64,000 nucleotides of DNA from contig NZ_QPMJ01000002.1 of assembly GCF_003369835.1 (NCBI RefSeq), forward strand, positions 744,001 to 808,000. Reading direction: 5' to 3'. The stretch comes from Halorussus rarus. GTDB taxonomy: Archaea > Halobacteriota > Halobacteria > Halobacteriales > Haladaptataceae. A program made the translations under genes and the position numbers. Positions 7,801 to 15,392 of this stretch are shown here, in pieces. Position 1 is the first letter of the stretch. The number at the start of each line of letters is the position of its first letter. A model generated the notes under the pieces. It ran no database searches. It was not told the origin of the DNA and was given only the letters and a program-made list of their open reading frames with translations.

Positions 7801-7969
7801 ATCGTCCGACCGGAGATTGAACCGGTACCGGCCGTTTTTCGGAGTTCCAGCGCCGGAAATCCCGGAATAGTCCCTCGCGGGACTCGGCGGCGAGAACGGT
7901 GGCCGTGCGCCTTATTGTCGACGCGACCCACTACGCGTTGTGATCGGCTAGACCGGTCGTTACCCTACA

Positions 7970-8128
7970 ATGCCATACGAATTTGAATGCTTCCAGAGCG
8001 GCTGCAACTTCATGGTGCGGGCCGACACCGAGGACGAGATCGTACGGCTCGTCGAGAAGCACGCCGCCGATGAGCACGACCTCGACATCGAGGACGACGC
8101 CATCAGGGACGAGATAGAGTCAACGTAG
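7970..8128 (+). CDS. DUF1059 small protein
   Basis: 52 residues starting MPYEFECFQSGCNFMVRADT, with two Cys in the CFQSGC context and a C-terminal helix with His residues (VEKHAADEHDLD). This is the DUF1059 pattern, a small probably metal-binding family common in haloarchaea and actinobacteria. It is too short for most gene finders but has an ATG start, continuous conserved reading frame and a TAG stop only 3 bases before the next gene. It therefore probably forms an operon with the FilR1-type regulator at 8132. Confidence 0.88.
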   Translation: MPYEFECFQSGCNFMVRADTEDEIVRLVEKHAADEHDLDIEDDAIRDEIEST

Positions 8129-8131
8129 ACC

Positions 8132-8887
8132 ATGGGCGACTGTCCGCTGGTCTCGCTCGTCAAGCGCGTCGAACTGCTCGACGCGCTCCGGGAGGAGCCG
8201 CGCACGGCCGGCGACCTCGAGCGCGACCTCGACGCCTCGCGGTCGACCGTCCACCGCGCGACCGAACGGCTCGCCGACGAGGGCGTCCTCCGGAAGGAGG
8301 GTAAGGCGTTCGAGCTCACCCGGTCGGGCCGGCTCGTCGCAGACGAGGTCGTCCGGTTCCGCGACCGGACCGAGACCGCCTGCGAACTCCGACCCTTCCT
8401 GGACGCCGCGGACCTGCGCGACGTCGACCTGCCGCTGGCCGCGCTCGCCGACGCCGCCGTCGTCAGCCCGGACGAGCGCCACCCCCACAGGGTGGAGGCG
8501 GCCATCCGCGACCGCATCCGGTCGAGCCGGTCGCTCCGGCTGCTTTCGGGGGTGGTCTCGCCGTTCTACCTCCGGGAGATCCACGACGCCGTGCTCGACG
8601 GCGCCGCCGTCGAGGCGGTCTTCGACCCGCAGGCCGTGGAGGTCCTCTTCGAGGAGTACGGCGGGCTGTCCCGGAACGCCGCCAGCGAGGGCGACGTCTC
8701 CATCGAGATCCACGAGGACTGCCCGTTCGAGCTGTTCGTCTTCGAGGACGCGGTCGGACTGGCCGCCCACGACGGCCGGGGGTTCCCCCAGCAGTTCGTG
8801 GTGTCGGAGTCGCCCGCGGTCCGCGACTGGGCCGAGCGGCTCTTCGAGCGGTACGAGAACGACTCTGAGTACGCGACCCTCTTCTGA
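8132..8887 (+). CDS. Winged-helix regulator with FilR1-type C-terminal domain
   Basis: 251 residues. The N-terminal winged helix (about 8-75) contains LLDALREEPRTAGDLERDLD, SRSTVHRATERLADEGVLRK and a wing ending in LTRSGRLVADEV. The C-terminal domain (about 110-245) with SSRSLRLLSGVVSPFYLREI, EVLFEEYGGLSR and CPFELFVFEDAVGLAAHD matches the haloarchaeal/methanogen FilR1-like effector domain, thought to bind a small ligand. Sits 3 bases after the DUF1059 gene, so the small protein may be an ancillary factor. The regulated genes are unknown. Confidence 0.85.
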   Translation: MGDCPLVSLVKRVELLDALREEPRTAGDLERDLDASRSTVHRATERLADEGVLRKEGKAFELTRSGRLVADEVVRFRDRTETACELRPFLDAADLRDVDLPLAALADAAVVSPDERHPHRVEAAIRDRIRSSRSLRLLSGVVSPFYLREIHDAVLDGAAVEAVFDPQAVEVLFEEYGGLSRNAASEGDVSIEIHEDCPFELFVFEDAVGLAAHDGRGFPQQFVVSESPAVRDWAERLFERYENDSEYATLF

Positions 8888-9062
8888 GCCCGGCGGGCGG
8901 CGCCGACTTTCGGGACCGGTGGGGAACCGTCTCTGTCTGGCGATACTGTCTCCGGAGCCGTCGTTACTGCACGCGAGGTGGGTAGTAGCGCCGTTCGGGG
9001 ATTCGATTCGGGTCCGACATGGAATCGACCGCCGCGACCCGCGTTTCAGCGCTGATAATTTT

Positions 9063-9132
9063 CTCTCCGGTGAAAAGGAGAGGATGATTAACTCTCTTTG
9101 AGAGTTGATTAACCAAACGGCAAGGTATAAAA
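9063..9132 (+). promoter_or_regulatory. Promoter with strong TATA box and nested repeats upstream of HalOD1 gene
   Basis: A canonical TATAAAA box lies at 9126-9132. Upstream are three ordered elements: CTCTCC/GGAGAG inverted arms (about 9065-9083), a perfect palindrome AACTCTC-TTT-GAGAGTT at 9090-9106, and a direct repeat GATTAAC at 9086-9092 and 9107-9113, 21 bases apart (two helical turns). The arrangement just ahead of the TATA box suits an activator or repressor dimer. The stretch 8888-9125 holds no supported gene. Confidence 0.55.
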
Positions 9133-9156
9133 TCGGCAGGAAGCTAGGAGGAAGCC

Positions 9157-9213
9157 ATGGTGACCACCGTGCGGACGCGACGTCGAGCAACGGCTGGAGG
9201 GGAGCCCGCGTGA
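9157..9213 (+). CDS. Putative 18-residue leader ORF coupled to HalOD1 gene
   Basis: ATG at 9157 opens an 18-codon frame, MVTTVRTRRRATAGGEPA, ending TGA at 9211-9213. The TGA overlaps the GTG start of the HalOD1 gene (GTGA). The TATA box at 9126 predicts transcription from about 9153, almost at this ATG, so it may be read as a leaderless ORF followed by reinitiation at the GTG, which has GGAGG at 9196-9200. The peptide is Arg/Thr-rich, unlike acidic haloarchaeal proteins. It may simply be a non-functional upstream ATG. Confidence 0.35.
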   Translation: MVTTVRTRRRATAGGEPA

Positions 9214-9536
9214 CGGTCGGGTTCGGCGGCTACGACCGGTCGGAGCCGACGTACGACCCCGAGACCGACAGCTACCGGCTCGACTACGACCCCGAGGCCG
9301 ACCGGGACGTGGTGACGCTCGCGGTCCTCGCCGTCGCGGACGTCCTCGACGCGGACCCGACCGACATCCGCCCGCTGGCCGAGTCCGTCGACCCCGACGA
9401 CCTCGCCCGCGCGATCCGACTCCGGGACGACGGCGAGGCGTCGCTCGGAAACGTGACGTTCCCCCTCGGCGACTGCCGGGTGACGGTGACGAAAGACGCG
9501 GTTATCCGAATCGAGAAGTTAGCCGAGACGGCCTGA
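9210..9536 (+). CDS. HalOD1 output-domain protein
   Basis: 108 residues from GTG 9210: a short N-terminal segment then the HalOD1 domain (about 30-108) with VVTLAVLAVADVLDADPTDI, LAESVDPDDLARAI and a final beta strand GNVTFPLGDCRVTVTKDAVI. HalOD1 is a haloarchaea-specific output domain often found alone or after sensor domains, presumed to act in signalling. A longer frame begins at 9105 but contains the TATA box, so I choose GTG 9210, which has GGAGG 9 bases upstream. Confidence 0.82.
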   Translation: MTVGFGGYDRSEPTYDPETDSYRLDYDPEADRDVVTLAVLAVADVLDADPTDIRPLAESVDPDDLARAIRLRDDGEASLGNVTFPLGDCRVTVTKDAVIRIEKLAETA

Positions 9537-9619
9537 ACGCCGCACCACGGACCGCCCCCGGCGCGACCGTTCCGTTCCGCTCGGGAGCGACGACGGGTTT
9601 AGAAGTCCGGGGCCACTCG

Positions 9620-10039
9620 GTGCAAGCAATCGTGACCGCCGACCGCCAGCGCGGACTGTCGGACGCGACGGTCCGGTGCGACGGAGGGGCCGACCGGCCC
9701 GGGCTCGACGACCTGCTCGGACTGCTGGGGGACCGCCACCGCCGGCAGGTCCTCTACGAGCTGCGAGACGCGGACGACGTGGTCTCGATCGACGACCTGT
9801 CGCGCCGCGTCGCCGCGCGGGAGGCCGACTGCGCGCCCGAGGCGGTCCCCGAGGAGATGCGCGAGCACTTCGCCGCGCGGCTCCACCACCGCGACCTGCC
9901 GAAGCTCGCCGACCTCCACCTGGTCGAGTTCGACCCCCGGAGCGGCGACGTCGTCCCCGGCGAGGGGTTCGACCGGCTCCGGAGCTACCTCGAACTCGCC
10001 GAGCGCGAGGAGGCGAAGGAAGAGGACCGGAAGGACTGA
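9620..10039 (+). CDS. DUF7344-type winged-helix protein
   Basis: 139 residues with the haloarchaeal DUF7344 pattern: LDDLLGLLGDRHRRQVLYEL, then VVSIDDLSRRVAAREAD, a charged linker, and AARLHHRDLPKLADLHLVEF, an ArsR-like winged helix with an HHRDLPKL helix before the wing. Probably a DNA-binding regulator, or a sensor of unknown signal. TTTAGAAG at about 9598-9605 is a plausible TATA element and supports initiation at GTG 9620 or the in-frame GTG at 9632. The acidic Lys/Glu tail is typical of halophiles. Confidence 0.83.
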   Translation: MQAIVTADRQRGLSDATVRCDGGADRPGLDDLLGLLGDRHRRQVLYELRDADDVVSIDDLSRRVAAREADCAPEAVPEEMREHFAARLHHRDLPKLADLHLVEFDPRSGDVVPGEGFDRLRSYLELAEREEAKEEDRKD

Positions 10040-10081
10040 TTCTCCCCGCCGACCGGTCGGCGGGGCCGCCAGCGGTGACCG

Positions 10082-10957
10082 TCAGTTCGACCCGCCGCCG
10101 ACCGGCGGCGCGCGGTCGACCCGCTTCGCGACGTCGACGGGGAATCGCGTGGTCGTCCCGCCGACAGCGAGGTTGTCGTAGTAGACGTCGAGGGTAGTCG
10201 GGTTGACCGCGTCGCCGTGGCCCACTCCGACCCGGACGAGCCTGGCGTCCGCGCCGAACCGCGCGACCACGTCGTCGAAGCTCCGGTCCTCGTAGCCGTC
10301 CTCGGTCTCGGTGTACTCGAACCAGCCGCTCGTGCCGCCGGTCTGGCCCCGCATCCGGGCGAGCACGTCGAACGTCCGCCACTCCTCGGTCGGCGCCTCG
10401 CCGCCCCCGCCGTAGGTGAGGTACATCCCGTGGCGGCCGTCGTCGTTCTCGACGACCAGGAACGTCTGGTCGGGCGCGAGCGCACCCGACCCGTCCCGGT
10501 TGACGTTGTTCGGCCCCTCGTAGTAGTCGTAGGCGAGCCGGTCGAGGCCGCCCAGCGTCGTCCCGGCGCTCGGCTCGGCGATCGAGGCGGCGTAGTCGAC
10601 CGTCGAGTTCCCGCCCGAGGTGACGTGGATCGGCCGCGGGTGGGCGTCGTCGCGCATCGCCTCGGGCGCCGCCTCGACCCTCGCGGTGTAGGCGCCGTCG
10701 TCGTTCAGGTCGAACAGCGTGACCCCCGGCGGGAGGTCGGTGTCGACCTGCTGGCGGGCCGACCGGCCGCGCGCGTCGTCGGCGCTCCCGATCGCCGCGC
10801 GCTCGGCGACCGCGCCTCGCGTCGGCGTTCGCCGGTCGTCGGCGGTCCGGGTCGTCGTCCGATCGCCGGCCACCGCGCCGCTGGCGCCGGCGACTCCCGT
10901 CAGGGCGGCGAGGCCGCGCAGCACCGCGCGCCGCGTCCGATTGGTGGTCGGCGACAC
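10082..10957 (-). CDS. Tat-secreted protein of unknown function
   Basis: 291 residues with an N-terminal twin-arginine signal (TNRTRRAVLRGLAALTG) and Ala-rich hydrophobic core to about residue 31. The mature part contains a charged linker and a beta-rich region with FDLNDDGAYTARVEA, LDRLAYDYYEGPNNVN and a terminal LDVYYDNLAVGGTT strand typical of extracellular beta-sandwich domains. It is exported by the Tat route and probably sits at or outside the cell surface. It begins 7 bases after the end of another Tat-secreted protein gene on the same strand, so the two likely form one operon. Confidence 0.75.
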   Translation of the reverse strand: MSPTTNRTRRAVLRGLAALTGVAGASGAVAGDRTTTRTADDRRTPTRGAVAERAAIGSADDARGRSARQQVDTDLPPGVTLFDLNDDGAYTARVEAAPEAMRDDAHPRPIHVTSGGNSTVDYAASIAEPSAGTTLGGLDRLAYDYYEGPNNVNRDGSGALAPDQTFLVVENDDGRHGMYLTYGGGGEAPTEEWRTFDVLARMRGQTGGTSGWFEYTETEDGYEDRSFDDVVARFGADARLVRVGVGHGDAVNPTTLDVYYDNLAVGGTTTRFPVDVAKRVDRAPPVGGGSN

Positions 10958-10963
10958 GTTTCG

Positions 10964-11632
10964 TCAGTCCTGGTCGATGTCGAGGGTCACCGTCAGCGGG
11001 CCGTCGGCGTCGGCGAACGCGATGGCGCCCGAGTAGTGGTAGTCGTCGACCGGGTCGTCGTTGCCCTCGATGGACCCGCCGACCTTGCCCCGGACGACGT
11101 TGTCCTCGATGGTGTCGACGCCCAGGGTGCCGGCCTCGGGCCCCTTCTCGACCTTGCCGGAGACCCGGAACTTGTACTCGACGCGCTCGTCGCCGCCCTC
11201 GATGGTCACCGTGTTCGAGAGCTTCTCGTGGTCGTCGTCATCGTCGTCGTCCTTCGTGGTGTCCTTGTAGAGGTCGCCGTCGACGTACACCTTGCCCGGT
11301 CCGTCCAGCTTGAGTTCCTCGATCTCTCCCTCGAACATGAAACTGTCACACCGCTTCTCGCTCGTAGCGCCCTTGGCGAACACGTCGCCGACCTTGTCCC
11401 ACTCGTCGCTCTCGTACTTGCCCCCGCGCTCGAGGCTGTCCGAGACGCGGACGTAGTACTCGAACGTCTCGTGACCGGTCGCGCAGAACCGGATCTCCTT
11501 CTCGCCGCCGGCCGCGCTCGCGTTCCCGGCAAGGGCGGTGCCCGCGAGTCCGGCGGCCGCAGTGCCTTTCAGGACGGAACGCCTGTCGATACGTCCGTCG
11601 GTCGATTCTCCGTCTCCCTCGGTGTCGTTCAT
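10964..11632 (-). CDS. Tat-secreted acidic beta-rich protein
   Basis: 222 residues. Twin-arginine motif IDRRSVLKGTAAAGLAG with predicted cleavage near residue 40 (NASA-AGG). The mature domain has alternating strands (IRFCATGHETFEYYVRVSD, DRVEYKFRVSGKVEKG) and a run of seven Asp near the middle (KDDDDDDDHE). Two Cys (CATGHE and RCDSF) could form a disulfide outside the cell. An in-frame GTG lies at 11641, but the ATG at 11632 begins the usual Tat leader. It precedes the second Tat-secreted gene in the same operon. Function unknown. Confidence 0.72.
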   Translation of the reverse strand: MNDTEGDGESTDGRIDRRSVLKGTAAAGLAGTALAGNASAAGGEKEIRFCATGHETFEYYVRVSDSLERGGKYESDEWDKVGDVFAKGATSEKRCDSFMFEGEIEELKLDGPGKVYVDGDLYKDTTKDDDDDDDHEKLSNTVTIEGGDERVEYKFRVSGKVEKGPEAGTLGVDTIEDNVVRGKVGGSIEGNDDPVDDYHYSGAIAFADADGPLTVTLDIDQD

Positions 11633-11817
11633 TGCTTCCACACCCCGTCAGCCCCTGCGGTCGCCAGCAGTTTCAACCCCGACGCCCCTCAACTCCGATT
11701 TCGCCGCCTTTCGGCCGACTTTACCCCGATTTAATCTCGAAACGGCGCGTTACGCGAGTCAATCCCGGATGGAACCGACCGCGAGGCGGTTTCGGTCGGC
11801 TTAGGGCGCCGGTGCGG

Positions 11818-12630
11818 TCACGTCCCGCCGAACGAGAGCGGGTCGGCCTCCTCCCACTCGGGCGCGAACGCCTCGCGGACGTCGGCCGCGAACTCGGGGT
11901 CCTTCATGTCGATCATCGCGAACGCCTCGCCCGGGCTCAGGGGGTTGGCCACCTCGATGCACACCTCCACGTCGTCGATGAGGTTGAACGCCCCGTCGAG
12001 GCCCCCGGTGGTCCGGACCGCGAACTCCGGGTGGTCGGCCATCGTGTCGATGTAGCGCTCGCCCACGCTCGGCGGCAGGGTCTCGACGACCTCGGGCGTC
12101 ATGAGCAGCGAGATGCTCACGCCCCGGTCGAGGGCGGATTCGAGGTGGCGGGCCACCAGGTCGCCCACGTCGCCGATGTCGAACTGGGCCGAGGAGTCGC
12201 CCGCGACCATCACGATGCGGTCGTCGGCGGCGTCGAGCCGCTCGACCAGCAGGTCGACCGACTCCTCGGGGCCGACCGCGGCGGTCCAGAACCCCTCCTC
12301 GACCGGCTCGGCCGCGTCGAGTTCGTCGGTGAGGTCGTCGACGATGTCCTCGTACTGCTCGGCCTGCTCCTCGAGCTCCTCGAGCTTGTCGTCGAGCAGG
12401 CGGTTGAGCGCGGTGTCGGGCTCGACCGCGACGTACTTCTTGGGTCGGCTCGCGCTCTGGGAGCGCGCGAGGTTGTGGGTCTCGAGGCTGCTCAGCACGT
12501 CGTAGATGCGGCCCATCGGCACGTCGCTGGCGCGGGACAGCTCCTTGGCGGTCGTCGGCCCAGCGTTCAGCAGCGCCCTGTAGGCCCGGGCCTCGTACTC
12601 CGAGAGGCCGAGGTCTCGTAGACTCGCCAT
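11818..12630 (-). CDS. TrmB-family transcriptional regulator
   Basis: 270 residues. N-terminal winged helix MASLRDLGLSEYEARAYRAL with DVPMGRIYDVLSSLETHNLA as recognition region, a coiled-coil dimerisation helix (about 80-105, LEELEEQAEQYEDIVDDL), then a C-terminal TrmB/PLD-like effector domain with DDRIVMVAGDSS and RGVSISLLMTPEVVE. TrmB proteins sense sugars or metabolic state and repress or activate carbon-metabolism genes. An inverted repeat overlapping its own TATA region suggests autoregulation. No sugar transporter is adjacent. Confidence 0.87.
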   Translation of the reverse strand: MASLRDLGLSEYEARAYRALLNAGPTTAKELSRASDVPMGRIYDVLSSLETHNLARSQSASRPKKYVAVEPDTALNRLLDDKLEELEEQAEQYEDIVDDLTDELDAAEPVEEGFWTAAVGPEESVDLLVERLDAADDRIVMVAGDSSAQFDIGDVGDLVARHLESALDRGVSISLLMTPEVVETLPPSVGERYIDTMADHPEFAVRTTGGLDGAFNLIDDVEVCIEVANPLSPGEAFAMIDMKDPEFAADVREAFAPEWEEADPLSFGGT

Positions 12631-12653
12631 GTCGGACAGCAGACGCCCCGCCC

Positions 12654-12685
12654 CTATAAACTCTCGTATCGTTTCAAGTTTATAG
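12654..12685 (-). promoter_or_regulatory. Inverted repeat over the TrmB-like gene promoter
   Basis: CTATAAACT at 12654-12662 is the exact reverse complement of AGTTTATAG at 12677-12685, with a 14-base spacer. The proximal arm contains TTTATAG on the minus strand, about 25-30 bases ahead of the TrmB-like ATG at 12630, so it doubles as the TATA box. A regulator bound here would block or set promoter access. It differs from the TACT-N-GAGTA site described for haloarchaeal TrmB. Confidence 0.5.
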
Positions 12686-12714
12686 TCGCGACGAGAACGC
12701 GACCGGCACGGGGT

Positions 12715-12936
12715 TCAGGTTCGGTCGCCCGACCCGTTGCCCTCGAGCTCCGGGTCGAACAGGTCCTCGACGGAGCAGTCGAAGTAGCGGGCCAGCTTGA
12801 ACGCGAGCTCGATGGAGGGGTCGTAGCGGTCGCGCTCGATGGCGTTGATGGTCTGGCGCGTGACGTCGACCGCGGCGGCGAGGTCGGCCTGGCTGATGCC
12901 CTCCGCGTCCCGGCGCTCCCGGACTCGGTTCTTCAT
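12715..12936 (-). CDS. XRE-type helix-turn-helix regulator
   Basis: 73 residues beginning MKNRVRERRDAEGISQADLA, then AAVDVTRQTINAIERDRYDPS, the standard Cro/CI HTH, and FKLARYFDCSVEDLFDPELE. This short XRE type is usually the partner of a DUF2178-like membrane protein. The start overlaps the stop of that gene by ATGA (12933-12936), so the membrane protein is translated first and the pair is coupled. The tandem palindromes at 13371-13403 are its likely binding sites. Confidence 0.9.
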   Translation of the reverse strand: MKNRVRERRDAEGISQADLAAAVDVTRQTINAIERDRYDPSIELAFKLARYFDCSVEDLFDPELEGNGSGDRT

Positions 12937-13352
12937 GAGCGGAACCGGAGGACGCCGTAGACGGCGCCGAACGCGACGTACACGGCGACGACCCCGTACA
13001 GCGCGTACCAGACCTCGGCGGGCAGCGCGTAGTCGGTGAAACGGGGCAGGAGGCGGCCGACCGACGCGACGACCGCCAGCACCGGCGCCAGCAGGGTCAG
13101 GGTGAGCTGGCTCGCCCGGCGCTCGAGCGCCCGGTCGCGCTCGTCGAACAGCGTGATCGACGAGCCGACCGCGACGGCGAGGAACCCCAGGACGCCGAGC
13201 CAGTAGACGGCCTCGCTGACCAGCGGGTAGCCCAGCACCTCCCGGAGGACGAGCCCGAGACCGACGCCCCCGGCCAGGAACCCCCACATCAGTCGCCGAT
13301 GCGTGCGTCGCTTCGCGAGCGGATTCGGCTCGGTGGTCGATGTCGGTGTCAT
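12933..13352 (-). CDS. DUF2178-like four-helix membrane protein
   Basis: 139 residues with four membrane helices near 22-40, 47-66, 81-100 and 113-134 and a charged cytoplasmic loop (FDERDRALERRASQ) between helices 2 and 3. The DER motif in this loop is typical of DUF2178 proteins, which are regularly encoded with a small XRE regulator. Role unknown: perhaps a membrane sensor that sequesters or signals to the XRE partner. First gene of the two-gene operon, with a twin palindromic operator directly upstream. Confidence 0.85.
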   Translation of the reverse strand: MTPTSTTEPNPLAKRRTHRRLMWGFLAGGVGLGLVLREVLGYPLVSEAVYWLGVLGFLAVAVGSSITLFDERDRALERRASQLTLTLLAPVLAVVASVGRLLPRFTDYALPAEVWYALYGVVAVYVAFGAVYGVLRFRS

Positions 13353-13370
13353 TGGTGAGGCGAGCGCGAC

Positions 13371-13403
13371 GTAAAGCGCGCTTTACAGTAAAGCGTCCTT
13401 TAC
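13371..13403 (-). promoter_or_regulatory. Twin palindromic operator of the DUF2178/XRE operon
   Basis: GTAAAGCGCGCTTTAC at 13371-13386 is a perfect 16-base palindrome. GTAAAGCGTCCTTTAC at 13388-13403 is a second copy with identical outer halves and an altered centre. They are 17 bases apart, centre to centre, and lie 19-51 bases upstream of the ATG at 13352, across the place where the TATA/BRE should be. The likely ligand is the XRE protein of the same operon, giving negative autoregulation. Confidence 0.7.
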
Positions 13404-13489
13404 ACACCGCCTTAACTCTACCGGTGGAATCGCACCTCGTCGAACGGTTGCGCGACCGAACATCCCCGAATACGTCCGTCTGCGACCGG

Positions 13490-15172
13490 CTACTCGGTCA
13501 TCTCGGCGACCCGCTCGCTCAGCGCCTCGGGCGTGGTCACCGGCTCCGAGCGCTCGCCGTCGACGGTCACGTAGGCCGCGCCCGACTCGTACTCGTCGCC
13601 CTCGACCCCCGGAACCACGACCTTCTCGTGGTCGGCGACCCTGAGGGCGGCGCGGTGGAGGTCCGACCCGGCCTCGTCGGCGACTTCGACGAGCAGCGGG
13701 TCCCGACAGAGCCGGGCCGCCGCGGTGGCGTACGACGCGACCTGGACGCCGAACCGGTCGGCCGCGTCGGCGAACGCCGCGACCGCGCCCTCGGCGGCCT
13801 CCCGGTAGCGGTCCTCGCCCGTCAACAGCGCGAGGTCGGTCAGCGCGTCGGCCAGTTCGGCGTTGTGGTCGAGCGGCCGCAGCGGCCGGTCGAGCAGGCC
13901 CGGGCCCTCGCGGGGGCCGTCCACGAAGGCGCCGGCGTCGTCGCCGTCTTCGCGGAGTTCGTCGAGCGCGTAGTCCGCGACCTCGCGGGCCGCCCCGAGG
14001 TACCGCTCGTCCCCGGTGACCTGCCGGGCGGTCGCGAGCGCGCCCGTCAGGTGGGCGTGGTCGGCGAGCAGGCCCGACTCGCTGGCCTCGGTGTCGTCGG
14101 TCGCGACGAAGTGGGTGATCTCACCGCCGTCGACCAGTTCGGTCAGCGCGTAGTCGAGCGCGCGCTCGGCGTACGCGCGTGCGCGGTCGTCGTCGGTGTA
14201 GGCGTGGTAGGTCAGCAGGGCGTCGGCGGCCATCGCGTTCACGTCGGCGTAGGCGGTCTGGTCGACCGCCGGCGGGTCGGCGGCCTCGCGGTCGGTCGGC
14301 GAGAGGCCGTAGTACTCGCTGACGTCCGGGTCGTCGTCGCTCGCGCCCGGAGCCTGGCTGCCGGCGAACGCCTCGCCGGTCCACAGGGTCGTGGTCAGGT
14401 ACTCGACGGTGCGCTCGGCCGGGTCGCGGTAGGTCTCGTCGCCGGTGTAGAGGTAGGCGTTGGCGTACGCCCGGACCAGCGCGGCGTTGGTCGAGCCCAG
14501 CTTCTCGTGGTGGACCTCCGACCAGTCGCGGCCCTCGGCGAACCGGAAGAAGCCGCCGTCGTAGTCGTCGTAGAGGTGCTGGCTGACCGCCGAGAGGGTG
14601 CCCAGCGCCTGCTCGCGCTCGCGCTTGAGCGCGAACTCGACGGTCCGGGGGAGCGGGAACTTCTCGCTGTCGCCCCACCCGCCGTAGCCGTCGTCGAACT
14701 TGTCGCCGAGCTGGCCGGCGACCAGCCGCTCGATCTCGGGCGAGAGCTCGCCCGCAGGCGGGTCCTCCCGGAGGCTGCGCGGGATGCGGGCGGCGTCCTC
14801 GCCCTTGTGGGTCCAGAGGTCCCGGACGCGCTGGACCACCTGGCGCATCCCGTCGACGCCGAGGTAGGTCGCGCCGGTCAGCAGGTCGCCGTCTGGCGTG
14901 CAGAAGACGGTCGAGGGAAACCCGCCGACGTTGTACCGCTCGCGGACCCGGGGCTGGCGGTCGACGTCGACGCGGATGGGGACGAACGAGTCGTTGACGT
15001 TCGCGGCGACCATGGGGTTGCTGTACGCCTCGCGGTCCATCTCGTGGCACCACGAGCACCAGGTCGCCGACAGCGAGAGCAGGACGGGGCGGTCCGCCTC
15101 GCGGGCCTCCGCGAAAGCGTCCTCGCCCCACTCGCGCCACTCGACTTTGGTCTCCTCGGCGCTGTCGTTCAT
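13490..15172 (-). CDS. Thioredoxin-domain protein, DUF255/YyaL (SPATA20-like) family
   Basis: 560 residues. N-terminal thioredoxin-like domain with VEWREWGEDAFAEAREADRP and LSATWCSWCHEMDREAYSNP (the WCxWCH motif diagnostic of DUF255), followed by GGFPSTVFCTPDGDLLTGAT. The rest is an alpha/alpha toroid resembling N-acylglucosamine epimerase folds (GGWGDSEKFPLPRTVEFALK, DGGFFRFAEGRDWSEVHHEK). The family spans bacteria to mammals; its biochemical role is unsettled. Slightly shorter than the usual 650-700 residues, mainly at the C-terminus. Monocistronic here. Confidence 0.9.
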   Translation of the reverse strand: MNDSAEETKVEWREWGEDAFAEAREADRPVLLSLSATWCSWCHEMDREAYSNPMVAANVNDSFVPIRVDVDRQPRVRERYNVGGFPSTVFCTPDGDLLTGATYLGVDGMRQVVQRVRDLWTHKGEDAARIPRSLREDPPAGELSPEIERLVAGQLGDKFDDGYGGWGDSEKFPLPRTVEFALKREREQALGTLSAVSQHLYDDYDGGFFRFAEGRDWSEVHHEKLGSTNAALVRAYANAYLYTGDETYRDPAERTVEYLTTTLWTGEAFAGSQAPGASDDDPDVSEYYGLSPTDREAADPPAVDQTAYADVNAMAADALLTYHAYTDDDRARAYAERALDYALTELVDGGEITHFVATDDTEASESGLLADHAHLTGALATARQVTGDERYLGAAREVADYALDELREDGDDAGAFVDGPREGPGLLDRPLRPLDHNAELADALTDLALLTGEDRYREAAEGAVAAFADAADRFGVQVASYATAAARLCRDPLLVEVADEAGSDLHRAALRVADHEKVVVPGVEGDEYESGAAYVTVDGERSEPVTTPEALSERVAEMTE

Positions 15173-15335
15173 GGTCGGTGGTTGGCGGCGGGCCGGGATG
15201 GGTCTTGCTATGTCGGAACTCCGGGCCGCGGCGGGGAGCGAGTCGGCGGGCGACCGGCGACCGCGAACGAGCCTCGGGCGAAGCGGTCGCTCCCCGTCTG
15301 CGTTCGCAGTCCGTGGTCGGGCTCGCGCGGAGAAA

Positions 15336-15365
15336 AGCCGCCGGCAGCGGTAGAGCTGCCGGCGA
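15336..15365 (-). terminator. Hairpin plus T-tract downstream of Tat-signal gene
   Basis: Perfect 8-base arms GCCGGCAG (15342-15349) and CTGCCGGC (15358-15365), followed on the minus strand by GGCTTTTCTCC. It lies about 30 bases after the stop of the gene at 15393-15935, so it fits an intrinsic-type terminator. The rest of the 15173-15392 gap holds nothing else that I can support. Confidence 0.5.
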
Positions 15366-15392
15366 CAGTCGAGCCGCCGATAACGGTAGACC

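Noticed and set aside
8919-9101. 60-codon plus-strand frame between the FilR1-type gene and the HalOD1 gene
   Set aside because: No promoter, ribosome site or halophile-like acidic composition; it overlaps the regulatory repeats.
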